The notes: generated by a model not told the origin, from the letters alone. Positions 9,320-17,981 are shown, counted from the stretch's first letter. The stretch: 64,000 nt of DNA from Laedolimicola sp934402125 (GCF_052065835.1 NZ_JBQHTG010000001.1:124001-188000); one strand, 5' to 3'. Program-made: numbers and translations.

Positions 9320-10102
9320 TTAATTAATCTGTACCATAGCTCCCTTTACGGCCACCGGACCGGAGGCCTGCAGGTTCATTTTTGCCTGGGCCTTCACATC
9401 CACCTGCGCCCCCTCTGCCTTCCAGGCGGAATTGGCCTTCATGCCAATCTCATTGTCCGCCGTCAGGGAGATCTTCTTTGCTTTCAGGCTGATCGTTCCT
9501 CCGTTTCCGTCCAGCGACAGCTCTACGCTCCCCGCCTTGATGGAAATGGTCTTTTCTGCCAGAAGCTCTGCCTTCCCGTTTTTGTAATCCAACTGTATCC
9601 CGTTCTTGCCGTCCTTATCTGTGAGTTTACAGCACTCCTTTTCATCGTCGATGACCAGGGTGCTCCCCTTTGGCGTCGTCACCGTGATACTCTGCTTCCC
9701 GTCCTCGTCTGATATGGCGATATCCACGCCGCCCTTGGTTTTTATCTGCTTTTTCACATTTTTTTTATCAAAATTCTCCGACACCAGGGCCGCGCCGCCA
9801 GGATACAGGCTGCCCAGCAGGAACGGCCGCTTCAGGCTGCCTCCGATGAAGCCCACCAGAACTGTCTCGTCGATCTCCGGCACCCAGTAGGTTCCGTAAT
9901 CCTTCCCCGTATAGGGAGTCAGCAGCCTCACCCATTCGCACATATTTTTACCGGATTCCCAGACTGTGAATTCCACCTTCACCATGCCCTTGAAATCCGC
10001 ATTGTTATTCTCTACTACCGTCCCCTGGACGAAGCCCGGCGTGTGCTGCCCGTCATAATATTCATTTTCTCTCTGAAATAAATCTGTAATTGCGTTATTC
10101 AT
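9320..10102 (-). CDS. CIS spike protein, gp5/VgrG C-terminal type (OB fold plus beta-helix)
   Basis: This 260-aa protein is the needle part of the puncturing spike. About residues 22-95 form the OB-fold of phage base plate V proteins (GFVQGTVVENNN, VEFTVWESGKNMCEWVRLL, YWVPEIDETVLVGFIGG, RPFLLGSLYPG). The rest is short repeated beta strands (DISDEDGKQSITVTTPKGS, then ISIKAG, ISLKAK, ISLTAD) that would build the triangular beta-helix needle. The start overlaps the gpD gene by 4 bases (ATGA), so the two are coupled. In PVC, Afp and T6SS these halves are fused into a single VgrG/Pvc8; here they are separate, as in Mu (44/45) and T4 (gp27/gp5). Confidence 0.9.
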   Translation of the reverse strand: MNNAITDLFQRENEYYDGQHTPGFVQGTVVENNNADFKGMVKVEFTVWESGKNMCEWVRLLTPYTGKDYGTYWVPEIDETVLVGFIGGSLKRPFLLGSLYPGGAALVSENFDKKNVKKQIKTKGGVDIAISDEDGKQSITVTTPKGSTLVIDDEKECCKLTDKDGKNGIQLDYKNGKAELLAEKTISIKAGSVELSLDGNGGTISLKAKKISLTADNEIGMKANSAWKAEGAQVDVKAQAKMNLQASGPVAVKGAMVQIN

Positions 10103-11190
10103 AGACTGCTCACTCCCGCTCTCAGATAAGTCCGGTACCCGTCCTCATTCAGCACATGGCGCACATAGGTAATATAATATTTTCTGTCTGCCTGGGCCGA
10201 CAGATTCTTTACCTCCACAAAACGTCCCGGCACCAGCTCCGGAATTCCCACGCACTCACATTCCAGGGATCCGAATTCCTGGCAGCTTTGCTCCATGCGC
10301 GCCTGGGCTCTGGCCTTGGCCTCCGCCGCGTCCTTCACGCCCGCTTCATAATAAACCTGTCTGGAATTGCCCAGAAGCTTTCCGGACTGCTTTCCAAAGC
10401 TGCCGGAAATCACAGCCTCTCCCTTTATCTGCTTTCCGTTTTCCGGATCGATGGCGCGGATTTCTATCTTCTTTACCAGCGGCTGCGCCGACATGAAAAA
10501 CCGGGCATTCAGGATTCCCTGGGACGGTCCCAGTGTCATCAGCGATGATGTTACCTTCTGCCGTTTCCGGAAATAGGCTTTTCCCTGGATAACAAAGAAT
10601 TCATATCCCTGCTTTTCCGCCTGCTCCACGATCAGTTCATAGTCTGTCATCATATGGCTCCGGAGCGGAACCTCCTCCTCTTTACAGGAGTCGATCTCCT
10701 TTCCCGCCAGGTAGCTGCTTACCGGCGTTTCACCCAGAATCGCCTTCACCACTGCGTCCGCGCTTTTCTGGGTAAAAAATTCCATTCTCCTGGTCTTCAT
10801 GAGAAGGCCTTTGATGTCCATGCACTCTACCCGGATCCGGTAATCGTCCTCCTCGGTGCCATGCTGGTATTCCACCTGGGAAATATAACCCCGGAACACT
10901 TCTTCCCTGGAAATATATCCCAGCTTTATTTTTACACTTTCTCCTATCTGAAGCTTATCCGCAATCTTCCGGTCAAAAGCCGTATCCTTCACCCGGTAGG
11001 CTCCGTCCACATAGAATACGCAGCCGGAGGCCTCGAAACCGCTGGTCAGCTCCAGCTCTATCTCCTGGATATCCGCCTTTTTTTCCGACAGCTTTTCTGA
11101 CCCCACCGTAATCTCCACGGAAGGAGCGGAAAAATTCTTATATTTATCTCTCAGGGCGCGAAAGCTGGTGCTTCCCTTCATCATATCCAT
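10099..11190 (-). CDS. CIS hub protein, gpD/gp27-like (phage late control D family)
   Basis: This 363-aa protein corresponds to the N-terminal half of VgrG, the trimeric hub that joins tube to spike. Visible hallmarks are LELTSGFEASGCVFYVDG, a GESVKIKLGYISREEVFRGYIS strand pair (about 75-95), DYELIVEQAEKQGYEFFV (about 183-200) with the KAYFRKR strand, and the C-terminal PELVPGRFVEVK and YYITYVRHVL segments. The start at 11190 has GGAGGAGG upstream; the two ATG codons slightly inside are alternatives. It follows the LysM gene and is coupled to the spike gene. Confidence 0.88.
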   Translation of the reverse strand: MDMMKGSTSFRALRDKYKNFSAPSVEITVGSEKLSEKKADIQEIELELTSGFEASGCVFYVDGAYRVKDTAFDRKIADKLQIGESVKIKLGYISREEVFRGYISQVEYQHGTEEDDYRIRVECMDIKGLLMKTRRMEFFTQKSADAVVKAILGETPVSSYLAGKEIDSCKEEEVPLRSHMMTDYELIVEQAEKQGYEFFVIQGKAYFRKRQKVTSSLMTLGPSQGILNARFFMSAQPLVKKIEIRAIDPENGKQIKGEAVISGSFGKQSGKLLGNSRQVYYEAGVKDAAEAKARAQARMEQSCQEFGSLECECVGIPELVPGRFVEVKNLSAQADRKYYITYVRHVLNEDGYRTYLRAGVSSL

Positions 11191-11215
11191 ATCCGCTGCC
11201 TCCTCCGTCTGTCCC

Positions 11216-11938
11216 TTACAGGGCCGGAACCTTCAGTCTTCTGGTATAATCCACTTTTCTGGGATTTAAAATGCCATTTTCCTCCGCAATGGTTCTCCAG
11301 CTGCCCGGATCGCCGTATTCCTCTGCCGCCAGCATCCAGAGCTCTTCCTTCTGGTTGATCCGGCGGTATTTGGTCCGGTCCGGCGACTCGTGGGGATTGG
11401 CTCCGATTTCATTCAGAATCTTCTTATCCTCACCTTCGATCTCCATATCCAGACGGGCCCGTACCGGCATTCCGTTCCGGTTGAACATCTGATAGCTGAT
11501 TCCCAGGGAAGTCACATGACCGTAAAAGGCCATACTGCCCCATTCAAAAATCACCAGGCTGGGCTCATGATTCTCCGCCGTCCGCTTCATAATCATACCC
11601 AGATCCCTGCAGATCTCCGTAAGCTCGTCATTGCTGTCCAGATATTTGGATAAGCCTTTGGGCAGCTGATATTCTGTCAGCTCGGTAGAGGTATCCAGAA
11701 TCAGGCTGACCCTTAAGATAGCCAGCTCGCTCCCGGATGCCTGGGTATTTTTCGGGTGCGCTTCCTCTCCCTGCCCGTTGTGGCTTTTAAATTTCACACT
11801 GCGGCTGATGGAATACTCCGTAGGATTGAACTGTACCGGTATGGTATTCTTTTTTCCGTTCTGCGTGTTGTAGGAAAGCCGCGCCCGCTGGAGAGCGCCG
11901 TCCCCATATATCAGCTTCTGTCTCGTATCTGTGCTCAT
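11216..11938 (-). CDS. CIS LysM-containing baseplate/tube-end protein (Pvc7/gp53-like)
   Basis: This 240-aa protein has an N-terminal CIS-specific domain (IPVQFNPTEYSISRSVKFK near residue 30, FEWGSMAFYGHVTSLGISYQMFN near residue 130) and a short C-terminal LysM-like segment (about 195-240: LWMLAAEEYGDPGSWRTIAEEN, LNPRKV). Pvc7/Afp7 and T4 gp53 share this design and help attach the hub to the baseplate. The gene begins immediately after the stop of the 908-aa gene (TAA overlapping ATG by one base arrangement, TAAATG). Confidence 0.87.
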   Translation of the reverse strand: MSTDTRQKLIYGDGALQRARLSYNTQNGKKNTIPVQFNPTEYSISRSVKFKSHNGQGEEAHPKNTQASGSELAILRVSLILDTSTELTEYQLPKGLSKYLDSNDELTEICRDLGMIMKRTAENHEPSLVIFEWGSMAFYGHVTSLGISYQMFNRNGMPVRARLDMEIEGEDKKILNEIGANPHESPDRTKYRRINQKEELWMLAAEEYGDPGSWRTIAEENGILNPRKVDYTRRLKVPAL

Positions 11939-14656
11939 TTATACCAGTCCTCTCCTTTCCCGTTCGGTACGGAGCTTCTGCTCCAGCTTTCGATAGACCC
12001 GATTGGTCATATTCTGGAGACTTTCGTCCATATAGCGCTCCACTTCCTTCTGTACCTGCCGTCCCACACTGGCAGAAACAGCGTTCTCTGTCAATAGCTC
12101 CGGATCCTTTGTGATAACCTCCCGCACAAGCTCTCGCTGTTTTTCCACCTGAAGCTTCTTCTCTGTCCGCACACTCCGACGAACCTCCTGAAGCTCCTCG
12201 GTTACGTTGCGAATATGCTCCTGCATTTGCCGACGGCTTGCCTCCTGCTCTTTTGCTTCCCGATCCTCTGGATAAACCATGGACGCAGTCTCCAGAGTCT
12301 GTCCGGGAGACGTCTGTCTTGAGGCGGCCCGTCTTCCGGCTGCTTGCATCTGAAAGGCCCGTATCAGGGTCGGCTGACCGTTCCTGGTGGCCTGCCGTAT
12401 CTGCGCCGCCTGTGGAATCACTCCCGGACTTTGCATCTGCCGCGGATAGGGCAGCCCCGGCGTCCCCAGTGGCTGTATAGCCTCCAGGGTCTCTCCCTGC
12501 AGCATTTCCACCGGCTGAAATCCGTTCCCTATCTGAGGTATGCCAAAGCTGTCGCCCGGCATGCCCGGCTGTGCTGCCTTTTGCAGCATCCGGTAGCCTG
12601 CCGTATTCTGAACGGTATCCCGGACCCGATTCTCCACGATGGTCTGCAGGGTTCTCTGTTCTGCGGGCTTTTGCAGTGTCTGTTCCACTGCGGTCTGCAG
12701 GACTTTTTCTCCCTCCGCTTTCTGAAACACCTGCTCCGCCGTCTGCTGAGCCTTTTTTTCTGTCTCTTTTTCTATCTTTTTTTCTATAATATGCCCGGTT
12801 GTCTTCTCTACGGTATTCTGCAGGACGTTCTCCACTGTTTCCCGTACAATCTTCTGTACCGTGTTCTGTACGGTCTCCTGTACTGTCTGCTCTGCAACGC
12901 CCGGAAGCTTTCCCGGTTCCGCGGATCTTCCTGTGTTCTCTCCGGCCTCCTCCGGCCCGGTCGTCTCGCTGGCTGCGTGAACCATCGGTACCTCCGCCAG
13001 CTCCGGCCGCGCCTGGCTGCCGCGCTCCGAATCTCCCGGAATCAGCTGTCCGGAAATCCCATGACCCGGCGTCCGGAATTGTCCCGCCTCCACAGGCGTC
13101 TGCCCGATAGGCTGTCCGGGCGTCCCGGAAGTAATCTGCGTCTGCCCTGGCGCGTTTTTTGCTTCCGCAGGACTCTGCCACCGGCTCCCCGGTATGGACA
13201 GCTGTTCTGCGCGCTGCCCCGCTGTATCATGCCACAGCTGTTCTGTCTGTGTCAGCTCCGCTGCGCTGCTCTGCCGCTGTACCAGCTGCATCGGTTCCAC
13301 CGTGCTCTGCTGCCGGTTCCGCTGCGTCCCAGGTGTCTCTGTCACGTCTCTTCGTCCGGTCTGGTTCTGCACTAACCCATCTGACTTCCACGCTTCGCTT
13401 TCGACAGCTTTCTGCCCCTGTTTCTCCGCCGCTTCCTGCTCCTCCATATCGTAGAGCAGGGACATGGGAAGATACCCTGTCGATACGTCCAGCATCCGCT
13501 CTGTGCGGAGCAGAAGCCGCTCGATTCCGGATGGCGCAGACCCGGCATTACTCCGGATGGCGATTTCGGACGATCCGGCTGCGGCATTTGTCATCACCGC
13601 CGCCCCCGCGTTCCCGATTCTTCTTCCCGGTACCCGGAACTCTGCCCGGTAACTGCTGTTATATATATTCTCGATTTTTCGAAGCAGCACCAGCTGCTTC
13701 TCTCGGATTTTTTTCTCTCTGATTTCTTTCTCTCTGACTTCTTTTTCCTGAATTTCTTTCGTTTGAATCTCTTTTTCCAGAACTTCTCTGTCCCGGAGTT
13801 CTTTCTCCCGGATCTCCTTCTCCCGGAGTTTCCAAATCTCCTGCGCGCCCCTGTCTCCGGACGGTGCCGTCTCTCCCGGCTTCTTTTCCTGTCCGGGCTC
13901 CGCGCCCCGGCCGCTTCCGCGACCCTGTTCTCTGTATCTGTGCTCCGTATCCGCAGGTACGGTACGAAGCTCCTCTCTCATGGATTCTGTGTGTACAGGC
14001 ACCGTCTGAAGTTCCGCTTCTGTCCGCGCCTGCTCTGTATGAATCTGTTCTCTTTCTGTCTGCTCCGTGTGGAATCGTTCTCTCTGAAGCTCCTCCCGTA
14101 GCCGTTCCGTATGAATCCGATCTTTCTGAACCTCAGTCCGCAGCTCCTCCCGGATACGCTCCGTATGGGTCTGCTCCCGCCAAAGCTCCTTCTCCAGACG
14201 TTCCGTGTGCGTCCGCTCCCGCCGAAGCTCCTTCTCCAGCGTCTCCCGCTCTGTCTTTTCCAGCCGTTCTTTCAGTACTGTCAGCTGTTCTGTGCCGCCC
14301 TCCCGCACCAGCCTGTGGATTTCCTGCGCCATACGGACCGTCAGCTTCTCTTCCAGCTCCGGCATCTCCCGGCTGATAAGCTTTTCCACCTGTTTCTCCA
14401 CCGTAGGATAGAAATTCCGGAACGTCTGTTTCTCATAAAGCTGATTCAGCAGCTGAAAATTCTGCTGATACAGATAATTTTCCTCGGTGATTCTCTGAAT
14501 CCGGTACCGGTTGGTCACATAGCTGTTCTGCACCGTTTCCCCGGCTGCCTGCTCTGCCGCTTCCGGGAAAATCATGGCAGCGGAATCGAAGGGTCCGCCC
14601 CCCTGGGTATGCTGCGCTATAATTTGATTGGCAAAGCCCAGAAACTGATTCCGCAT
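11939..14656 (-). CDS. Long coiled-coil, low-complexity protein; tape-measure candidate
   Basis: No family is recognised. The 905-aa protein starts with a short ordered part (about 1-105), then a long Glu/Arg coiled coil built on repeated HTERLEKEL-like units (about 110-245) and a KEIQEKEVREKE segment (about 295-335). A Gln/Thr/Ser/Pro-rich middle follows (about 340-590), then TVQ-NTV helical repeats (about 590-720) and a charged helical end. Its place between the second tube gene and the LysM/gpD genes corresponds to the tape measure in Mu (gene 42, after 41/41'), which suggests it sets tube length; this is inference from order and shape. The ATG at 14656 is favoured over the GTG at 14665 because GGGG lies about 8 bases before it. 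Strong codon bias opens long false ORFs on other frames here. Confidence 0.6.
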   Translation of the reverse strand: MRNQFLGFANQIIAQHTQGGGPFDSAAMIFPEAAEQAAGETVQNSYVTNRYRIQRITEENYLYQQNFQLLNQLYEKQTFRNFYPTVEKQVEKLISREMPELEEKLTVRMAQEIHRLVREGGTEQLTVLKERLEKTERETLEKELRRERTHTERLEKELWREQTHTERIREELRTEVQKDRIHTERLREELQRERFHTEQTEREQIHTEQARTEAELQTVPVHTESMREELRTVPADTEHRYREQGRGSGRGAEPGQEKKPGETAPSGDRGAQEIWKLREKEIREKELRDREVLEKEIQTKEIQEKEVREKEIREKKIREKQLVLLRKIENIYNSSYRAEFRVPGRRIGNAGAAVMTNAAAGSSEIAIRSNAGSAPSGIERLLLRTERMLDVSTGYLPMSLLYDMEEQEAAEKQGQKAVESEAWKSDGLVQNQTGRRDVTETPGTQRNRQQSTVEPMQLVQRQSSAAELTQTEQLWHDTAGQRAEQLSIPGSRWQSPAEAKNAPGQTQITSGTPGQPIGQTPVEAGQFRTPGHGISGQLIPGDSERGSQARPELAEVPMVHAASETTGPEEAGENTGRSAEPGKLPGVAEQTVQETVQNTVQKIVRETVENVLQNTVEKTTGHIIEKKIEKETEKKAQQTAEQVFQKAEGEKVLQTAVEQTLQKPAEQRTLQTIVENRVRDTVQNTAGYRMLQKAAQPGMPGDSFGIPQIGNGFQPVEMLQGETLEAIQPLGTPGLPYPRQMQSPGVIPQAAQIRQATRNGQPTLIRAFQMQAAGRRAASRQTSPGQTLETASMVYPEDREAKEQEASRRQMQEHIRNVTEELQEVRRSVRTEKKLQVEKQRELVREVITKDPELLTENAVSASVGRQVQKEVERYMDESLQNMTNRVYRKLEQKLRTERERRGLV

Positions 14657-14678
14657 TCCGGTCACCCCTTACTTTTTT

Positions 14679-15137
14679 CTACAGCTTGCGCCATGCGCCG
14701 CTGTCCCTGCTGCCTTCCTCCTCCAGGGTTTCATATCCCAGCTCAATGCTGGCCACCTGAAGACCGCTGTCCCTGGCGGAAAATTCATTCAGGCTAATCC
14801 GTCTGATATAAGCGCCCGCCAGATAATATTCCTTCTTTATCTCACCCTTTTGGTCTGCCACATAGATGGCCACCTCTTCCCGGAACCGGTATCCGGGCTG
14901 GTAAAGCCGGAACTCCATTTCCCGTTCCAGGACTCCCCGTTCCAGCGTCAGGCTTCTCTCCTGCCTGCCTCCCCCGGAGACCAGGGCATAGACGGCTCTG
15001 TTCCAACCGCCCTCCCGCAGAACTTCGAAATTTTCTTCCTCGGAAAGACCGGACAGACGCTCAAAGCCGATTCGTTTTCCTTCCAGATACACGATAAAAT
15101 TATAACTTCTACGCCGGTTTTCTCCGTTTTCTGCCAC
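14679..15137 (-). CDS. CIS second tube protein (T4 gp19-like, Pvc5-type)
   Basis: This 152-aa protein of the phage tail tube family probably forms the first tube ring contacting the hub. Matching features are NFIVYLEGKRIGFERLSGLSEE at the N-terminus (the tube beta-hairpin with xFxEVSGL-like motif), a central MEFRLYQPG strand region, and the closing SLNEFSARDSGLQVASIELGYE strand. It differs clearly from the main tube protein, which has the regular SxVSGFDASID motif. The start is a GTG with a run of G eight to nine bases upstream; no better ATG exists. Some eCIS carry such a Pvc5-type adaptor beside the Pvc1-type tube. Confidence 0.85.
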   Translation of the reverse strand: MAENGENRRRSYNFIVYLEGKRIGFERLSGLSEEENFEVLREGGWNRAVYALVSGGGRQERSLTLERGVLEREMEFRLYQPGYRFREEVAIYVADQKGEIKKEYYLAGAYIRRISLNEFSARDSGLQVASIELGYETLEEEGSRDSGAWRKL

Positions 15138-15155
15138 AGCTTTTGTCCCCCCTGT

Positions 15156-15347
15156 CTACAGTTCAAAAATATTTTTCGGCTTTCCGCTGATCTTTTTATG
15201 GATTTCTGATATTTCCGCGCAGAATCTCCGTCTGGTCATATGATCCATCTGCATGACCGTCTCGTAATCCCAGTGAAAATAATAAGCCACAAAGGAAACC
15301 TCCCTGTAAAGCTCGTCCTTGGGATAGACGGTTATTCCGCTCTCGTA
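15156..15347 (-). CDS. DUF6760-like extension in the -1 frame, probably expressed as a frameshift fusion to the tail-assembly chaperone
   Basis: The -1 frame relative to the upstream chaperone gene is open from just after a TAA at 15363-15365 to a TAG at 15156-15158. It encodes YPKDELYREVSFVAYYFHWD, then an RRRFCAEISEIHKKISG helix, which matches the small DUF6760 proteins of eCIS clusters as I remember them. No ATG, GTG, TTG or CTG precedes the conserved start of the domain; the first GTG is inside it. A slippery heptamer lies exactly at the frame overlap (15347-15353). Slipping there gives 118 chaperone residues followed by 63 from this frame, 181 aa in total. Direct initiation at an ATA codon (15333-15335) is the only alternative I see. 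Confidence 0.78.
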   Translation of the reverse strand, partial: YESGITVYPKDELYREVSFVAYYFHWDYETVMQMDHMTRRRFCAEISEIHKKISGKPKNIFEL

Positions 15348-15700
15348 AAATTTATAGGCTTCTTAAATTTTTCCCCGCAGGCCGGACACACGCAGGTCTC
15401 CGTCAGCTCCTCCATGGAATTGATCTGCTGGTACATATTCTGCAGATACGCCAGATCCGCGGAAAACAGCTTCTCAATGGTATTGGGCCGGATATTGGTC
15501 AGCGTTCCCAAAGAAGTCACAACTCTGGAGAGAAGGATAATGGTCAGATAGGCCGGATTGCTGACTACCCTGGGATCCCGCAGAGGCAGAATCTCATCTG
15601 CCGCAGTAGCCATCCGCATGATGCCTCTTTTATGCAGTTCCCCATTTTCGTCCAGATAGCCTCTCGGAAGTTCAAATTCAAATTCTGTAATGAGTTCCAT
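15332..15700 (-). CDS. CIS tail-assembly chaperone (zero-frame product, Mu gp41-like)
   Basis: This 122-aa protein lies between the tube and second tube genes. The sequence FELPRGYLDENGELHKRG, then ATAADEILPLRDPRVVSNPAYL and a long helix to LFSADLAYLQNMYQQIN, is the pattern of eCIS small tail-assembly proteins, presumably transient chaperones for tube/tape-measure assembly. The C-terminus carries a single CPACG knuckle. The start ATG at 15700 has AGGAG five bases upstream. The zero-frame product stops at 15332, but a -1 slip near its end would fuse it to the DUF6760-like domain, giving a G and GT pair as in siphophages and Mu. Confidence 0.82.
   Translation of the reverse strand: MELITEFEFELPRGYLDENGELHKRGIMRMATAADEILPLRDPRVVSNPAYLTIILLSRVVTSLGTLTNIRPNTIEKLFSADLAYLQNMYQQINSMEELTETCVCPACGEKFKKPINFTRAE
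15347..15353 (-). promoter_or_regulatory. Candidate -1 programmed ribosomal frameshift site, A AAT TTT
   Basis: In the zero frame of the 122-aa gene the codons are ATA AAT TTT ACG, so the heptamer A AAT TTT has the X XXY YYZ form needed for simultaneous P- and A-site slippage. It occurs five codons before the zero-frame stop. The -1 frame it leads to encodes the conserved DUF6760-like domain. I see no strong downstream hairpin; lambda-type G/GT sites also vary in this respect. Confidence 0.72.
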
Positions 15701-15773
15701 ACGCGCTCCTATTCCATCAGAAACAGGGGAGGGCCTTCCGGCCCCTTTCCCCTGTATCCGATCTCAGTCTTAC

Positions 15774-16214
15774 TTAGCTCTCTCTTGTCATAGACTCATA
15801 TACCAGTTCCACGCTCTCAAACGCAATCTCACTGGAGCTTGCATTGAAATCCGGAGCCGTATACTTGCTGGGCCATGCATTGGTCAGCGTCCACACTGCC
15901 AGTGCGGTGGATCCGTCGTCATCAAACAGGGTGATGGTCACATTCTTGTTGTGATCCTCGCCCAGGGAGGTTCCCTGGGATACGGAGGTAATCCAGTCAT
16001 AGAAGCTTAAGGAGCTTGTCATGCCCCATTTCAGGGTTACGTTGCCGAATTTGGTCAGACCGTTCATTTTCCGGGACCAGTTTACGCCCTCATCGCCGGT
16101 ACGGTACTCAATCACATCGATACTTGCGTCAAAACCGCTCACCTCTGAAAAGCTTGCCTCTGTAATACCGTCGATTTCGACCTTATAATTATATTTTTTA
16201 AATGGATATGCCAC
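15774..16214 (-). CDS. CIS main inner tube protein (Hcp/gp19-like, Pvc1-type)
   Basis: This 146-aa subunit of the stacked hexameric inner tube has the diagnostic N-terminal YNYKVEIDGITEASFSEVSG hairpin, VIEYRTG (about residue 36), KMNGLTKFGNVTLKWGMTSS (about 50-68) and FYDWI, then the closing SSSEIAFESVELVYE strand. The length is typical. It starts at GTG (16214) with AAGGAGGAA about ten bases upstream. It is next to the sheath gene, as in nearly all contractile tails. Confidence 0.95.
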   Translation of the reverse strand: MAYPFKKYNYKVEIDGITEASFSEVSGFDASIDVIEYRTGDEGVNWSRKMNGLTKFGNVTLKWGMTSSLSFYDWITSVSQGTSLGEDHNKNVTITLFDDDGSTALAVWTLTNAWPSKYTAPDFNASSSEIAFESVELVYESMTRES

Positions 16215-16251
16215 CTCTTTATTCCTCCTTTATCTTATTTTTTGCAGGCTC

Positions 16252-17970
16252 TTATGATTCTTCCATGAACTGTGTAATACGGAAGATTACGAACTCAGCC
16301 GGACGGCTGGGCGCTACGCCGATTTCACAGATCAGACGGCCGTTCAGGATATCGCTCTGGGACATGGTATCTCTGCCGATATTTACATAGAAGGCCTGAT
16401 CCTCCGTATTGCCCACCAGAGCTCCGCTTCTCCACATGTCACGCAGGAACGCGCGGATCGTACGTCCTACTCTTGCCCACAGCATTTCATCGTTGGGCTC
16501 AAATACCGCCCAGTTGGTCTGGGACTTGATACTCTCCTCCAGATAGATGAACAGACGGCGAACGTTGACATATTTCCACAGGCTGTTGCTGGAGCAGGTT
16601 CTTGCGCCCCATACGCGGATGCCCTGTCCCGGAAGCGCGCGAATCAGGTTCACGCCGGCCGGATTCAGGATATCCTGCTCTGCCTTATTGTACAGGCAGG
16701 AGAGACCGATGCAGTTGTATACAACTTCGTTGGCCGGAGCCTTATGTACGCCTCTCTCCACATCGCTTCTCGCATAGATACCGCACACAGCTCCTGAAGG
16801 CGGAATGTATGCCGGCTTCTTGTTCAGCGCGTCGTAGATCTGGATCCAGGGGTGATACATTGCCGCATAATCGGAATCAATCTTCTCTCTGTGTGCCAGC
16901 ACATCCTGGGGCTTGGTCAGATCCTGCGGAACATCCAGAACCGCGAAGCTTGCTCCGGTATTGGTGCAGTGCGCCACCAGCGCCAGCTGAACGGCCGGAC
17001 TTGTCACGCCCGGAATCGCCATGATACTCACATTGCTCAGCTCTTTAAAGGCTGCCAGACCGGTTCTCTTGCCCGGGCCGCCGTCCCTGCCCATAAATAC
17101 GTCATCTGTGATTCCCTTTTTGCCGCCGTCAGAACCGCCTGCCAGGAATACCACTGCCTTCTCCGCGTCAGCTGCAGCGCCGAAAACTGCCAGCGGGCTT
17201 CCGATTTCCTTGCTTTCTTCCGCAGTCACATCTACCAGTTCAGACTTGGAAAGAACCTTTGCGATGTAGGAAGCAGCCCCGATATTCAGGGACACGCCCT
17301 CGTAAATCTCTACCTGATCCCGGTACGCAATCTCAATGTTCATTTCGCACGCGGACAGTACCTTCTTCGGTACCGGATTCTTGTCTACCAGATCCTCTTT
17401 CACCGGATTAGCCAGTGTGATGGTATTGCCCTGTACCATGGAAATCTTATTGTAACCGGTCACCTTACCGTTATTGCGGATAGCGATGATGTCGCCCTCT
17501 GCGAATACAGATCCGTTGGCTACGGTATATACCTTGCCTGTGGCGTCATCGCCGGTTGCCTCAATTATGGCTGTCTTTCCCTTGGAAGCCGCTACTGCGG
17601 TAACCTTGATTTCATTGCCCCATTTTCCGGGATTCTTTGCCTGAATGCTGATTCCGTTGGCTGTTACGCCTGCTGTGGCCGCGTCAGAGGCTACCGTTCT
17701 CATCACGTAGCAGCGGGATCCGCCGTTGGCAAAGAACTGCTCTACCGCGTAAGCCAGATAACGGAATTCCCCATAGGTGCTCTCCGGAAGATAACCGCCG
17801 AATTTCCGGTTGAAATCCGCGAAGCTGGTAACAAATTCCGGCGTTCCGCTTACTTTTCCTTTTTCAGCCATTCCGATGAATCCGGCTGTACTGGTTCCCA
17901 CGCCCTCCATCGGTCTTAAGCCTGACTCAAATTCCTCTACATATACTCCTGGAGATAAATATTCTGCCAT
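16252..17970 (-). CDS. CIS contractile sheath protein (Pvc2/Mu gpL-like)
   Basis: This 572-aa subunit of the extended sheath contracts to drive the tube. The N-terminal LSPGVYVEEFESGLRP and VGTSTAGFIGMAEKG motif (about 4-38) is the sheath linker strand; FANGGSRCYVMR (about 78-89) and the C-terminal third (WGARTCSSNSLWKYVNVRRLFIYLEESI, about 455-485, and the final strand GVAPSRPAEFVIFRITQ) form the conserved handshake domain. The middle insertion (about 95-250) is variable. There is one sheath gene only; PVC has three. The AGGAGG site is 37 bases upstream with a hairpin between, which is unusual for the most abundant protein of the particle. Confidence 0.96.
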   Translation of the reverse strand: MAEYLSPGVYVEEFESGLRPMEGVGTSTAGFIGMAEKGKVSGTPEFVTSFADFNRKFGGYLPESTYGEFRYLAYAVEQFFANGGSRCYVMRTVASDAATAGVTANGISIQAKNPGKWGNEIKVTAVAASKGKTAIIEATGDDATGKVYTVANGSVFAEGDIIAIRNNGKVTGYNKISMVQGNTITLANPVKEDLVDKNPVPKKVLSACEMNIEIAYRDQVEIYEGVSLNIGAASYIAKVLSKSELVDVTAEESKEIGSPLAVFGAAADAEKAVVFLAGGSDGGKKGITDDVFMGRDGGPGKRTGLAAFKELSNVSIMAIPGVTSPAVQLALVAHCTNTGASFAVLDVPQDLTKPQDVLAHREKIDSDYAAMYHPWIQIYDALNKKPAYIPPSGAVCGIYARSDVERGVHKAPANEVVYNCIGLSCLYNKAEQDILNPAGVNLIRALPGQGIRVWGARTCSSNSLWKYVNVRRLFIYLEESIKSQTNWAVFEPNDEMLWARVGRTIRAFLRDMWRSGALVGNTEDQAFYVNIGRDTMSQSDILNGRLICEIGVAPSRPAEFVIFRITQFMEES

Positions 17971-17981
17971 TTTCTTTTTTC

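Noticed and set aside
11787..13181. A 464-codon open frame overlapping the 908-aa gene region
   Set aside because: It lies in another frame of the repetitive coiled-coil gene, has a Gly/Arg/Ser/Asp composition without any fold or ribosome site, and overlaps two well-supported genes.
13159..14797. Several plus-strand open frames opposite the coiled-coil gene
   Set aside because: They arise from the codon bias and repeats of the minus-strand gene and show no protein-like pattern.
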